DNA of 64,000 nt from WTFY01 sp011523795 (GTDB lineage: Bacteria > Pseudomonadota > Gammaproteobacteria > UBA4575): the NCBI GenBank assembly GCA_965207475.1, contig OZ242278.1, forward strand, positions 558,001 through 622,000, in the 5' to 3' direction. Both the position numbers and the translations under genes were made by a program. Each line of letters opens with the position of its first letter. Within the stretch, counting starts at the first letter, position 1. The notes beneath the pieces are model-generated. The model ran no database searches. It had not been told where the DNA came from and saw nothing but the letters and a program-made list of their open reading frames with translations. This document shows positions 9,601 through 16,819 of the stretch, piece by piece.

Positions 9601-10559
9601 ACCAGAGCAAGGTGCCAGCTGCTTGCCGATCCACTCAACTGAAAAACCGTTTCCAGCGCCATGATTTCATGTCCGGAATACCGGGCCGGATCTTCCGCAT
9701 TGCGAAACCCGAGATCAAGAAGAGCCAGGCTTCCCCGGAATGACCGGTCGTCCCGGGAATTGATGTTGCCCCAGATCTCGAAATCCGCATGACCGGAATG
9801 AATCCCGGCAGAAAACCTCGGGAAAAATCGCCCCAATAGCCCGATAGTGATACGGTCACCTTTCGCGTACAGCGTACCCCGGACACCGTCCAGCCCCTGT
9901 TCCAGGCCTTCCATGTCAGCGGCCAGTGCGAGGGCAGTTCCCTGTGCATCCGGCAAATGCAAACTGGAAGCCACTCTCAATTTGCCCCCATTGAAATCGA
10001 AGACAACATTCGAGCGCTCGGCACGGAAGTCGAGATCCAGCACTTCATCCCTGTAATCGATGGAGGTATCCACCAGTTTGACGCGAAAACCACCGGCTTC
10101 ATCAACGCCGGTCCTTGCAGAAATCCTTTCGCTGATATCGATACCGTTCATGACGATTCGCTGGTCATCCGTCCGCAGGATTTCGAGATTGCCACCATCC
10201 AGCTGCAGTTCCGCGACGGCAATTTCCCCGTCTTTCAGGCTCTGGAACAGGTCGACCGAGACCACCGCCTTTTCTGCAAGCAGCAACTGTTCCTGACCTG
10301 AACCGTCAGTGTCAACGGACAAGCCATGGACCGTGACCTGTGGATCATAGCCGTGCCATTCGACATGTACCGTCTCGATGCGAACCGGCTTGCCCACCAG
10401 GGATGAAATGCTTTTCTGGATGGCCGGAAGATAATCCTGGTATAGGGACGGATACAAGCGGACGATGCTGCTTGCAACGGCTGCCAGTACCAGGATACCT
10501 GCAAGCGTGTACTCACTTGCAAACAGCAGCCTGCGCCATATTGGAAGATTCGCCTTCAC
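6663..10559 (-). CDS. yhdP: YhdP-family AsmA-like envelope lipid-transport protein
   Basis: A very large protein (1298 residues) with one N-terminal membrane anchor (about residues 10-32) and a long beta-rich periplasmic part ending in an AsmA-like C-terminal region (GRLIGLLNISVISRRLALDF). In E. coli, YhdP works with TamB and YdbH to move phospholipids to the outer membrane. Length and architecture fit. The proline- and acid-rich tail after the AsmA region looks disordered. It starts with GTG and overlaps the rng stop by 4 bp (GTGA), so translation is probably coupled to rng. The gene is in the expected rng-yhdP-nit-tldD order. Confidence 0.92.
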   Translation of the reverse strand: MKANLPIWRRLLFASEYTLAGILVLAAVASSIVRLYPSLYQDYLPAIQKSISSLVGKPVRIETVHVEWHGYDPQVTVHGLSVDTDGSGQEQLLLAEKAVVSVDLFQSLKDGEIAVAELQLDGGNLEILRTDDQRIVMNGIDISERISARTGVDEAGGFRVKLVDTSIDYRDEVLDLDFRAERSNVVFDFNGGKLRVASSLHLPDAQGTALALAADMEGLEQGLDGVRGTLYAKGDRITIGLLGRFFPRFSAGIHSGHADFEIWGNINSRDDRSFRGSLALLDLGFRNAEDPARYSGHEIMALETVFQLSGSASSWHLALVDSDIRTAEGKWAGGKYEIRCRDCETAHPEVTAALDYVNLADMLETLENFSPFSERLSGWVRNVHPEGEIRDIRFSALWQEEHLAKYAYEAALDGLGMTVPEYELEVSSLSGRVTGNHLQGSLEIDSPAVEVKARQLAENTFPSQQITGLVKWKLSGERVVLALERVSLAAEEVDASLQGIVQIEPGKSYADLQGEVARASLSALKDWLPHKRMNQKLVRWLREAIKQGTLSHARFLFNGDAGRFPFDGRSGRFELQAEVEEGLLEYRKNWPMIRNIAADVEVNNGEFHVQGTEARVLDSRIHAFTTSIEDVRLPRLTIHGRGSGPASDTLVFLEQSALIPQDSQIPGHISADGEVGLNLNIAWTLTRKLEKERHVDGLIEFKGADLVLRKASLPFTGVHGKLKFTKQGAEGTGVRAKLFGSEFDVEAALLENGRTRVQLAGALDLDRWMTANQSRASEYLRGKTPVSATFVLPQFGNLGKDESVEIRIESDLAGVSITLPEPFAKEQDSSSAFVMHTRHQDGASHPLSVRFEDSIYIQALPDPAGAQISALEVRTENDRFELPDRGVKVTGKFDLLDITEWLEILQSGDGQNSLGLDSIDIQADEISAFGLATQNARFSMEKDTQFWNGKIRSSNISGDFQYPLSPQADSVLTASFEHFRYDKPDEALSFSVDPRNLPALDIAATKFEIGDLPVYNVALKTSPSPEGMVVDSVSAEGSSLEITASGAWRTGPEEVQTSKFDIVMVTEDLRDSLVGLGFETGVEKGEGVLSSSFHWEGAPYQFSLDSFAGSSSIRLKDGEIVSVEPGAGRLIGLLNISVISRRLALDFSDFFSEGYAFDKIRGNLAFRDGNLTTEDLRIKGPSANIEIEGRTGIVARDYDQLVTVTPHVSGGLPWLGIPMGPAGVGGIYILGKIAEKIGIHVDKAVDRVVEVTYHMTGSWDDPKIEPVAGKAAEAGPATQASKGDPENESGNEPDEEFP

Positions 10560-12067
10560 AGGGGTACTACATCAAACTGTTCCTGCGAATACAGGGACTC
10601 AACCTGAAGCTTTATCGTTTTGCCGATATAGTCCTCCAGTTCAGCCAGGCTGGTAGACTCCTGGTCCAGCAGCAGGTCCACCACAGGCTGTGACGCAAGT
10701 ACCAGCAGTTCATTCGTCTCATACTGGAGCGCTTCGCGCAGGATCTCGCGAAACAGCTCAAAGCACACCGTTTCAGCGGTCTTGATATAACCGCGACCGG
10801 CGCAGGAAAAGCAGGGCTCGCACAAGACGTGCTGCAGGCTCTCCCGAGTGCGCTTGCGCGTCATTTCAACCAGTCCCAAAGGCGATACCTCACAGACCTG
10901 GCTCCTGGCGCGATCCTTGGCCAGCGACTTCTCAAAGATACGCAGGACCTGGCGCTTGTGCTCCTCGTCTTCCATGTCTATGAAATCAATGATAATGATG
11001 CCGCCCAGATTGCGCAGTCGAAGCTGCCGGGCAATGGCCTGGGCCGCTTCCAGATTGGTTTTGTATATGGTCTCTTCAAGGTTCCGATGGCCCACGAAAC
11101 CTCCAGTATTGACATCGATGGTCGTCATCGCCTCAGTCTGATCAAAAATGAGGTGGCCTCCTGATTTAAGGGTCACTTTCCTTTGCAGGGACTTTTGCAG
11201 CTCGTCTTCTATCGAGTACAGGTCAAACAGGGGACGGTTTTCCGAATAATGCGTGATGCGATCGGCAATTTCAGGGACAAGCCTTTGGGAAAATTCCTTC
11301 ACGGCCTCATAAGTGAACCGCGAATCAATTCTGATAATCCCGACATCCTCGATAGACAGGTCACGCAACGCCCGGACTGCCAGGGGCAAATCGGAATACA
11401 CCTGGTCCACGGAGGACACGCGAATGACTTTTTCCACGATCGTTTCCCAGAGATTCAGCAGAAACTTCAAATCCCTTTTCAGGTCATCCTCGTCCACGCC
11501 TTCCGCAGCGGTTCTCAAAATACATCCGCAGTCGGCATTCGATGTGTCAAGCAGGCTTTTGGCAAGCTCAGTCAGGCGAGTCCTTTCCTCCTGGTCTTCA
11601 ATGCGTGCAGACAACCGGACATCGTTCGAATAAGGCAGCAGCACCATGTAACGGGAGGGCACGGTGATGCTGGTCGTAAGACGCGCTCCCTTGGTGCCCA
11701 GCTGGTCCTTCACGACCTGAACGAGCAGCTGCTGCCCTTCGTGCAGCAAATTCGTGATGGACTCGCCATGAGACTGTGCGCTCCCCTCGTCAGGGCTTTG
11801 CCCACTTGATTCGACCTGCCTGGTTCGGGAACTTTTCGGCAAATACGCGACATCGGAACTGTGAATAAATGCAGCCTTGGGCAGTCCTATGTCCACGAAT
11901 GCCGCGTCCATGCCGGGCATGACCTTGCTCACGCAGCCCTTGAAGATATTACCCACCAGGCCCTGCTTGCCAACACGCTCAATCTGTACTTCCTGCAGCA
12001 TGCCGTTTTCAACAATCGCTACCCGGGTTTCCCGGGGTGTGACATTGATCAGGATTTCTTCACTCAC
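10556..12067 (-). CDS. rng: Ribonuclease G
   Basis: RNase G is an endoribonuclease of the RNase E/G family that matures the 16S rRNA 5' end. The 503-residue length matches RNase G rather than RNase E, because there is no long C-terminal scaffold. The N-terminal S1-like region starts near residue 36 (GNIFKGCVSKVMPGMDAAFV). Catalytic acidic segments TIDVNTGGFVG and IIIDFIDMED are present, as is the zinc-link CxxC (CEPCFSCAGRG). The start is GTG 12067 with GGGGA upstream. maf and mreBCD normally precede rng in relatives; here nadD does, 147 bp upstream. Confidence 0.95.
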   Translation of the reverse strand: MSEEILINVTPRETRVAIVENGMLQEVQIERVGKQGLVGNIFKGCVSKVMPGMDAAFVDIGLPKAAFIHSSDVAYLPKSSRTRQVESSGQSPDEGSAQSHGESITNLLHEGQQLLVQVVKDQLGTKGARLTTSITVPSRYMVLLPYSNDVRLSARIEDQEERTRLTELAKSLLDTSNADCGCILRTAAEGVDEDDLKRDLKFLLNLWETIVEKVIRVSSVDQVYSDLPLAVRALRDLSIEDVGIIRIDSRFTYEAVKEFSQRLVPEIADRITHYSENRPLFDLYSIEDELQKSLQRKVTLKSGGHLIFDQTEAMTTIDVNTGGFVGHRNLEETIYKTNLEAAQAIARQLRLRNLGGIIIIDFIDMEDEEHKRQVLRIFEKSLAKDRARSQVCEVSPLGLVEMTRKRTRESLQHVLCEPCFSCAGRGYIKTAETVCFELFREILREALQYETNELLVLASQPVVDLLLDQESTSLAELEDYIGKTIKLQVESLYSQEQFDVVPL

Positions 12068-12105
12068 TGTTTCATCCCCATCGCCTCATGCATGCAGGCC
12101 AAACA

Positions 12106-12125
12106 CCTGTCCCGGCATGGACAGG
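12106..12125. other. Short perfect hairpin between nadD and rng
   Basis: CCTGTCC (12106-12112) pairs with GGACAGG (12119-12125) across a 6-nt loop, about 40 bp upstream of the rng start. On the minus strand only TGTTT follows it, so it is a poor intrinsic terminator. It could be a leader structure for rng or chance. The rest of the 147-bp gap holds nothing I recognise. Confidence 0.35.
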
Positions 12126-12214
12126 CAACGGCACGCGGTGTCGAGATGCAGGAACGTCCTGCCTGTACCGATACACTGGACACCCCTGTTAGCCACCCGG
12201 CCCGATACTCCCTG

Positions 12215-12940
12215 CTATGCAACGGTAGCCTGGCGATACAGGCCATGACTGCGGATATAGTTCCAAACCGTACCGGGCAGCAGATACCTGGGTTGGCCAC
12301 CTCCTGCTATGCACTGGCGTATCGCCGCGGATGAAATCTCGATTTCCTTTTCAGCACTGAAAAATATATTCCCGCAAGGTGCCTGATGAAGCACTGAAAT
12401 CTCGTTCGTGCCATGCTGCGAAAGCAGTTCACGCTCACAGCCCGTGTCTTCCAGCGCATAACCGGGACGCCGCAACAGCATGATATGACAAATGGACAGG
12501 ATTTGATCGTATTCATGCCAGGTGCAAAACTGCAGGAAAGCATCCAGGCCCAGGATCAGCACCAGCGCACAGTCCGTGCCGGCTTCCCCGCGAATTTCCC
12601 TCAGGGTATCCACCGTGTAAGAGGGTCCTGGCCTTCGCAGCTCCCGATCATCCACCACCAGCCCGGGGGTTGACCCCGCTATGAGGTTCAGCATATGCAG
12701 CCGGTGCTGCGCACCGGCGTGAGTCGCCTGCTTGTGCGGGGGCTCCCGGCAGGGCAAAAACCGGATTTCCTCAAAATCAAACTTCTGCAACAAGGCGGAT
12801 ACCAGCGTGATATGCCCGAAATGGACCGGGTCAAACGTACCGCCAAATATGCCTAACACACCCCTATCCCGACCAGCCAGGGAAGCCGGAGCGCCCGAAC
12901 AAATTCGGGTCCGAGAGCCCGCGCGGCACAAGGCAGGCAT
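12215..12940 (-). CDS. nadD: Nicotinate-nucleotide adenylyltransferase
   Basis: NadD adenylates NaMN to deamido-NAD in NAD synthesis. The nucleotidyltransferase motif GIFGGTFDPVHFGH is clear, and EISSAAIRQ near the C-terminus is the ISSTxIR-type signature. The start is uncertain. ATG 12940 lies 2 bp after the proA stop but gives a 27-residue N-terminal extension not expected in NadD; GTG 12859 puts the family motif at the N-terminus but has a poor ribosome site. Upstream proA is the usual neighbour. Downstream, rsfS and rlmH are normally expected, but rng is found instead. Confidence 0.93.
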   Translation of the reverse strand: MPALCRAGSRTRICSGAPASLAGRDRGVLGIFGGTFDPVHFGHITLVSALLQKFDFEEIRFLPCREPPHKQATHAGAQHRLHMLNLIAGSTPGLVVDDRELRRPGPSYTVDTLREIRGEAGTDCALVLILGLDAFLQFCTWHEYDQILSICHIMLLRRPGYALEDTGCERELLSQHGTNEISVLHQAPCGNIFFSAEKEIEISSAAIRQCIAGGGQPRYLLPGTVWNYIRSHGLYRQATVA

Positions 12941-12942
12941 AT

Positions 12943-14223
12943 CTACTCACGAATATTCCCATTACCCAGCACGATGAACTTCTCGCTGGTCAGGCCCTCC
13001 AGGCCTACCGGTCCCCTTGCATGCAGCTTGTCCGTGCTGATGCCTATCTCTGCTCCCAGTCCATATTCGAACCCGTCTGCAAATCGTGTGGAAGCATTCA
13101 CCATGACTGAGCTTGAGTCTACGCAACGCAAAAACTGCTGTGCAGCGGTGTCATTGTCAGTGACGATGGCATCCGTATGGTGGGAACCGTAGGTCCGGAT
13201 GTGTTCCACGGCCTGGGAGATGCCCCCAACAATCCGCACAGCAAGCACCGGGGCCAGGTACTCTTCATGCCAGTCCTGCTCTGTGGCCGGTGCGATACCT
13301 GGCAGCAGGGAGCAGGTTTCGGTGCAGCCCCGCAGCTCCACCGCCTTGAGTTCCAGGCGCTGCCTGATCTCAGGCAGGACGCTTTCTGCAATGGCGCGAT
13401 CCACCAGCAGGGTTTCCATGGCATTGCATACACCGAACCGCTGGGCCTTGGCGTTGACTGCAATCTCGACCGCCATGGTCGTATTGGCGTCTTCGTGGAT
13501 ATAGACATGACACACGCCATCCAGGTGCTTGAGCAGCGGGATCTGCGATTCCCGGCTGATTCGCTCTATCAGCCCCTTGCCTCCCCGGGGAATCACCAGA
13601 TCGATATGCCGCCTGCTTTGCAGCAGTTTTCCGACGGCACCCCGGTCAGTGGTATTGATCATCTGAACGATATCCCAGGAAAGGCCCGCCTGCTCAAGGC
13701 CGGCATGAATGCATGCAGCGATTGCCCGATTGGAATGAAGCGCTTCCGAGCCGCCACGCAGGATGGTCGCATTGCCAGACTTGATACACAGGGCCGCTGC
13801 GTCCGCGGTAACATTGGGACGTGACTCGTATATGATCAGTATCACACCGATCGCAACACGCATCTTGCCCACCCTGATACCGCTCGGGCGCATTTCCAGG
13901 GGCGTAGTCTGCCCGACCGGGTCCGGCAACCGGGCAACCTGCTCGACCCCGTTAGCCATGGCCTGGATTCGATTGTCGTTCAACTCCAGACGGTCCAGCA
14001 AGGCAGCATTCAGACCACGGTCTTTCCCTTCCTTCAAGTCACGCGAATTCTCTTTCCTGAGCAGGTTGCCCGAAGCAAGTATCTGTTCGGCAACGTTTTT
14101 CAGTGCCAGATTCTTGGTGTCCGTTTCAGCACGGCCTATCTCGCTTTTTGCAGAGGCCGCGCCACGGGTCACCTCTGCGATGTAACGCTCGATTGACCCG
14201 TTCTGGTCTTCAGTTTTGTTCAT
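12943..14223 (-). CDS. proA: Gamma-glutamyl phosphate reductase
   Basis: ProA reduces gamma-glutamyl phosphate to glutamate semialdehyde in proline synthesis (NADPH-dependent, cytoplasmic). It has the aldehyde-dehydrogenase fold at the normal length of 426 residues. The catalytic Cys is in RFGVCNAMETLLVD, and LIIYESRPNVTADAAALCIKSGNA is typical. It lies between holA and nadD as in Pseudomonas-type genomes. ATG 14223 is 51 bp after the holA stop. Confidence 0.96.
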   Translation of the reverse strand: MNKTEDQNGSIERYIAEVTRGAASAKSEIGRAETDTKNLALKNVAEQILASGNLLRKENSRDLKEGKDRGLNAALLDRLELNDNRIQAMANGVEQVARLPDPVGQTTPLEMRPSGIRVGKMRVAIGVILIIYESRPNVTADAAALCIKSGNATILRGGSEALHSNRAIAACIHAGLEQAGLSWDIVQMINTTDRGAVGKLLQSRRHIDLVIPRGGKGLIERISRESQIPLLKHLDGVCHVYIHEDANTTMAVEIAVNAKAQRFGVCNAMETLLVDRAIAESVLPEIRQRLELKAVELRGCTETCSLLPGIAPATEQDWHEEYLAPVLAVRIVGGISQAVEHIRTYGSHHTDAIVTDNDTAAQQFLRCVDSSSVMVNASTRFADGFEYGLGAEIGISTDKLHARGPVGLEGLTSEKFIVLGNGNIRE

Positions 14224-14274
14224 AATGCCTGGAATGTTTTCAGGTCGTGCAAAGGCATCTGGGAAATGGTCAAG

Positions 14275-15279
14275 CTACCCTGCCAGTTGTATGGCAAGCC
14301 CCAATTGTACCAGTTCACGCCAAGGATTACCGTGAGCCTGACCCTTGATCACCTGATCCACCCATGCACACTGCCTTAACAGGAATGAGGGCTCCTGACC
14401 ATGGGTGGATGCGGGCAGGCTGACATGCAGGAGGCTGGTGCGGGTGACACCTGTCAGCCGGTCTGAGCCGCCAGGATTCCGGTGGTCTCTTGCCTCGCCT
14501 CGACGGCCGGCCAGCATCCTGACCCGCTCAGCCATTGCCCACAGCACCAGGGGAGGCTGGACGTCTTCCTTTTCGAGTCCGCGCAGGATCCGGATGCATC
14601 GCAAATGATCCCTGGTGGAAAGCGTGTCATTGAGTTCCTTCAGGGAATAATGGCTGCTATCCGTCAACACCCTGCTGACGGATTCGAGAGTCAGTTCTCT
14701 CGAATCACTCACGAGAACGATTTTCTCGAGTTCCTGTACGCCTGCAACCAGATTTCCCTCCACATGCTGTGCGATCAGCGCAACGACTTCATTGCCCGCG
14801 GCAAATCCCTCTTTCCTCAGCTTCTGCCGGACCCAGTTTTCAGTTTCCCGGTAATTCAGGGGCCATACACGCACGATGACGCCTGCCTTGTCCACGGCCT
14901 TCACCCACGCAGAACCCATCGCACTGCGGTCCAGCCTGGGCGCCTGGATCAGGAGCGCCACGTCCGGATGCAGGCCTTGCAGGAAACCTGCTATCGCTTT
15001 TGAGCCGCTTGCTCCGGGTTTTCCCCCGGGAATCCGCAGGTCCACGAGAGTCCGCTCACCGAACAGGGACCTGTCATGTCTTGCGGCATCCAGCCTGGAC
15101 CAGTCAAACCCGGGTTCGGAGGTCAGGATTTTCCTGTCCGTAAATCCCGTGCCGGACAAGCGTTTCCGGTACATGTCTGCCGCAAGCATATGCTGGTAGG
15201 GCTCATCTCCCGAAACAAGAAATACCCGGCACTCTGACCGGTTCAGGACGTCTTTCAGTTGAGAAAAGCGTATTTGCAT
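14275..15279 (-). CDS. holA: DNA polymerase III delta subunit
   Basis: The delta subunit opens the beta sliding clamp as part of the clamp loader. The 334-residue length fits HolA, and the clamp-loader layout is visible: an N-terminal segment ending in RVFLVSGDEPYQHMLAADMYRK, a central EGNLVAGVQELEKIVLV helix, and a C-terminal collar with LRGLEKEDVQPPLVLWAMAERVR. The family is divergent but this pattern is distinctive. In most gammaproteobacteria holA directly follows lptE; here a plus-strand GarR-like gene separates them, so holA needs its own promoter in the 119-bp divergent region. I see no strong promoter there. Confidence 0.9.
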   Translation of the reverse strand: MQIRFSQLKDVLNRSECRVFLVSGDEPYQHMLAADMYRKRLSGTGFTDRKILTSEPGFDWSRLDAARHDRSLFGERTLVDLRIPGGKPGASGSKAIAGFLQGLHPDVALLIQAPRLDRSAMGSAWVKAVDKAGVIVRVWPLNYRETENWVRQKLRKEGFAAGNEVVALIAQHVEGNLVAGVQELEKIVLVSDSRELTLESVSRVLTDSSHYSLKELNDTLSTRDHLRCIRILRGLEKEDVQPPLVLWAMAERVRMLAGRRGEARDHRNPGGSDRLTGVTRTSLLHVSLPASTHGQEPSFLLRQCAWVDQVIKGQAHGNPWRELVQLGLAIQLAG

Positions 15280-15398
15280 GCAGGGAGCCCCGGAAACTGG
15301 ACGAAAGCCCAGACCCGGCTCAGAAGTTACAGGAAAGCGGATAAACAGTAAAATACTCTGTTAAGCTCTGCCACCATCAGACTTGCAGTATCGCACAT

Positions 15399-16277
15399 AT
15401 GAAAATTGATCGAATCGGGATGATCGGCCTCGGCATCATGGGCAGGCCCATGGCCATGAACCTGATCAAGGCCAACTACAGGCTGGGGTTCTACGCCCGC
15501 CGGGAACAGTCACTTGAGGCCTTTGAATCGAACAGCGTGGAACGCTTCAAGACCCCCCGCGAACTGGCTCAACACTGCCAGGTGACGATCACGATCGTAT
15601 CGGACACCCCGGATGTGAAGGAGATCGTCAGCGGTCCGGATGGCCTGATCCACGGGGCTTGCGAAGGGCATCTCGTTGTGGACATGAGCACGATCTCGCC
15701 GCAGGTAACCCGGGTCCTGGCAAGGCAGCTTCAGGACAGGCGCATTGACATGCTGGACGCCCCGGTATCCGGCGGTGAACAGGGAGCCATCGACGCCACG
15801 CTTTCCATCATGGTGGGAGGAAGGGAAGAAATCTTCAACCGGACCTTGCCCATACTGCAATGCCTGGGGAAAAACATCACGCTTGTCGGCACGCATGGCG
15901 CCGGACAGGTCGCCAAGGCCTGCAACCAGATTCTTGTGGCACAAACCATGTCTGCTGTGGCAGAAGCCTTCCTGCTGGCGAAATCTCTTGACGTGAACCC
16001 GGGAAAAGTGCGGGAAGCGCTACTCGGCGGATTTGCATACAGCAGGATTCTCGAGGTTCATGGCAGGCGCATGCTGGAAAATTCCTACCAGCCCGGATTC
16101 AAGGCCGAGCTGCATTACAAGGACATGGGTATTGCGCAGTCCAGCGCAAGTGAGCACGGAATCTCCATGCCGGGTACCGATCTTGTTTCCGGTTACCTGG
16201 AAAAGATCGTCGACTCAGGCGAGGGTCACCTGGATTCATCGGCGATTGCAAAACTGATACTTGGCCAGACCGAATAA
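15399..16277 (+). CDS. garR: GarR-like NAD(P)-dependent beta-hydroxyacid dehydrogenase
   Basis: A 292-residue 3-hydroxyisobutyrate dehydrogenase-family enzyme. The Rossmann motif GLGIMG is at residues 10-15, the substrate loop DAPVSGG at about 120-126, and the catalytic Lys173 lies in GAGQVAKACNQ. Similarity along its length is highest to tartronate semialdehyde reductase (2-hydroxy-3-oxopropionate reductase, GarR/GlxR), which makes glycerate. Close paralogues acting on other hydroxyacids cannot be excluded. No glyoxylate carboligase or glycerate kinase gene is adjacent. It is the only plus-strand gene between 3 and 26 kb, inserted between lptE and holA. Confidence 0.85.
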   Translation: MKIDRIGMIGLGIMGRPMAMNLIKANYRLGFYARREQSLEAFESNSVERFKTPRELAQHCQVTITIVSDTPDVKEIVSGPDGLIHGACEGHLVVDMSTISPQVTRVLARQLQDRRIDMLDAPVSGGEQGAIDATLSIMVGGREEIFNRTLPILQCLGKNITLVGTHGAGQVAKACNQILVAQTMSAVAEAFLLAKSLDVNPGKVREALLGGFAYSRILEVHGRRMLENSYQPGFKAELHYKDMGIAQSSASEHGISMPGTDLVSGYLEKIVDSGEGHLDSSAIAKLILGQTE

Positions 16278-16304
16278 GCCGTAACGGTCGAGCCGGGCTG
16301 ACGG

Positions 16305-16814
16305 CTACTCGTCCTGGATCGACATGGCCCGCAAACGGTAGACGATCAGCCTGGCCGCATGCTTGCGCATCTCATCCATCAGCCTCTGTTCCTCTTCGGC
16401 GGAACTCAGCACGTCCCTCTTGTCAAAAACAAAGGCCCGGTTCAGGCTGATACTTTGCCCGTTGAGCAGATAGCTGTCGTCCGGACGCCTCACGTCAAAC
16501 GCGATGCTCAAGACCAGATCGTATTCCCGGGCTTTCCCGTCGCTGTCCAGTGAAAGCACCTCCTTCTCGGCGCTTTCGGACAGAATTTCAAGCCGTGCTG
16601 CCGCCTGTTCGTCGCCCACGACACGAATCTTGTTTGACTCAAGAAAATTCCGGGCAAACTGCATCAGTACGCGGCTCGAGCCGGGACCCTGCAGCGAGAT
16701 GCTTTCGATACCGTGATCGGCATCCCCGCCACTGCCCGCAAGCCGAAAGCCGCAGCCCGGCAGCATGCCCGACACGATCAGCAATGGTAAAAGAAGACCC
16801 AGATAATGACGCAT
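16305..16814 (-). CDS. lptE: LPS-assembly lipoprotein LptE
   Basis: LptE plugs the LptD barrel that places LPS in the outer leaflet. It is a 169-residue lipoprotein precursor with a lipobox (LPGC, Cys21) followed by GFRLAG, typical of LptE. The remainder (EYDLVLSIAFDVRRPDDSYLL and SISLNRAFVFDK) fits the family. It starts 5 bp after the leuS stop, the standard leuS-lptE pairing. Its 3' end converges with the GarR-like gene; a 6-bp inverted repeat (16277-16282 and 16301-16306) in the gap lacks a T tract. Confidence 0.93.
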   Translation of the reverse strand: MRHYLGLLLPLLIVSGMLPGCGFRLAGSGGDADHGIESISLQGPGSSRVLMQFARNFLESNKIRVVGDEQAAARLEILSESAEKEVLSLDSDGKAREYDLVLSIAFDVRRPDDSYLLNGQSISLNRAFVFDKRDVLSSAEEEQRLMDEMRKHAARLIVYRLRAMSIQDE

Positions 16815-16819
16815 GGCGG

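Noticed and set aside
16277..16306. Terminator between the GarR-like gene and lptE
   Set aside because: Only a 6-bp stem with an 18-nt loop and no T tract on either strand.
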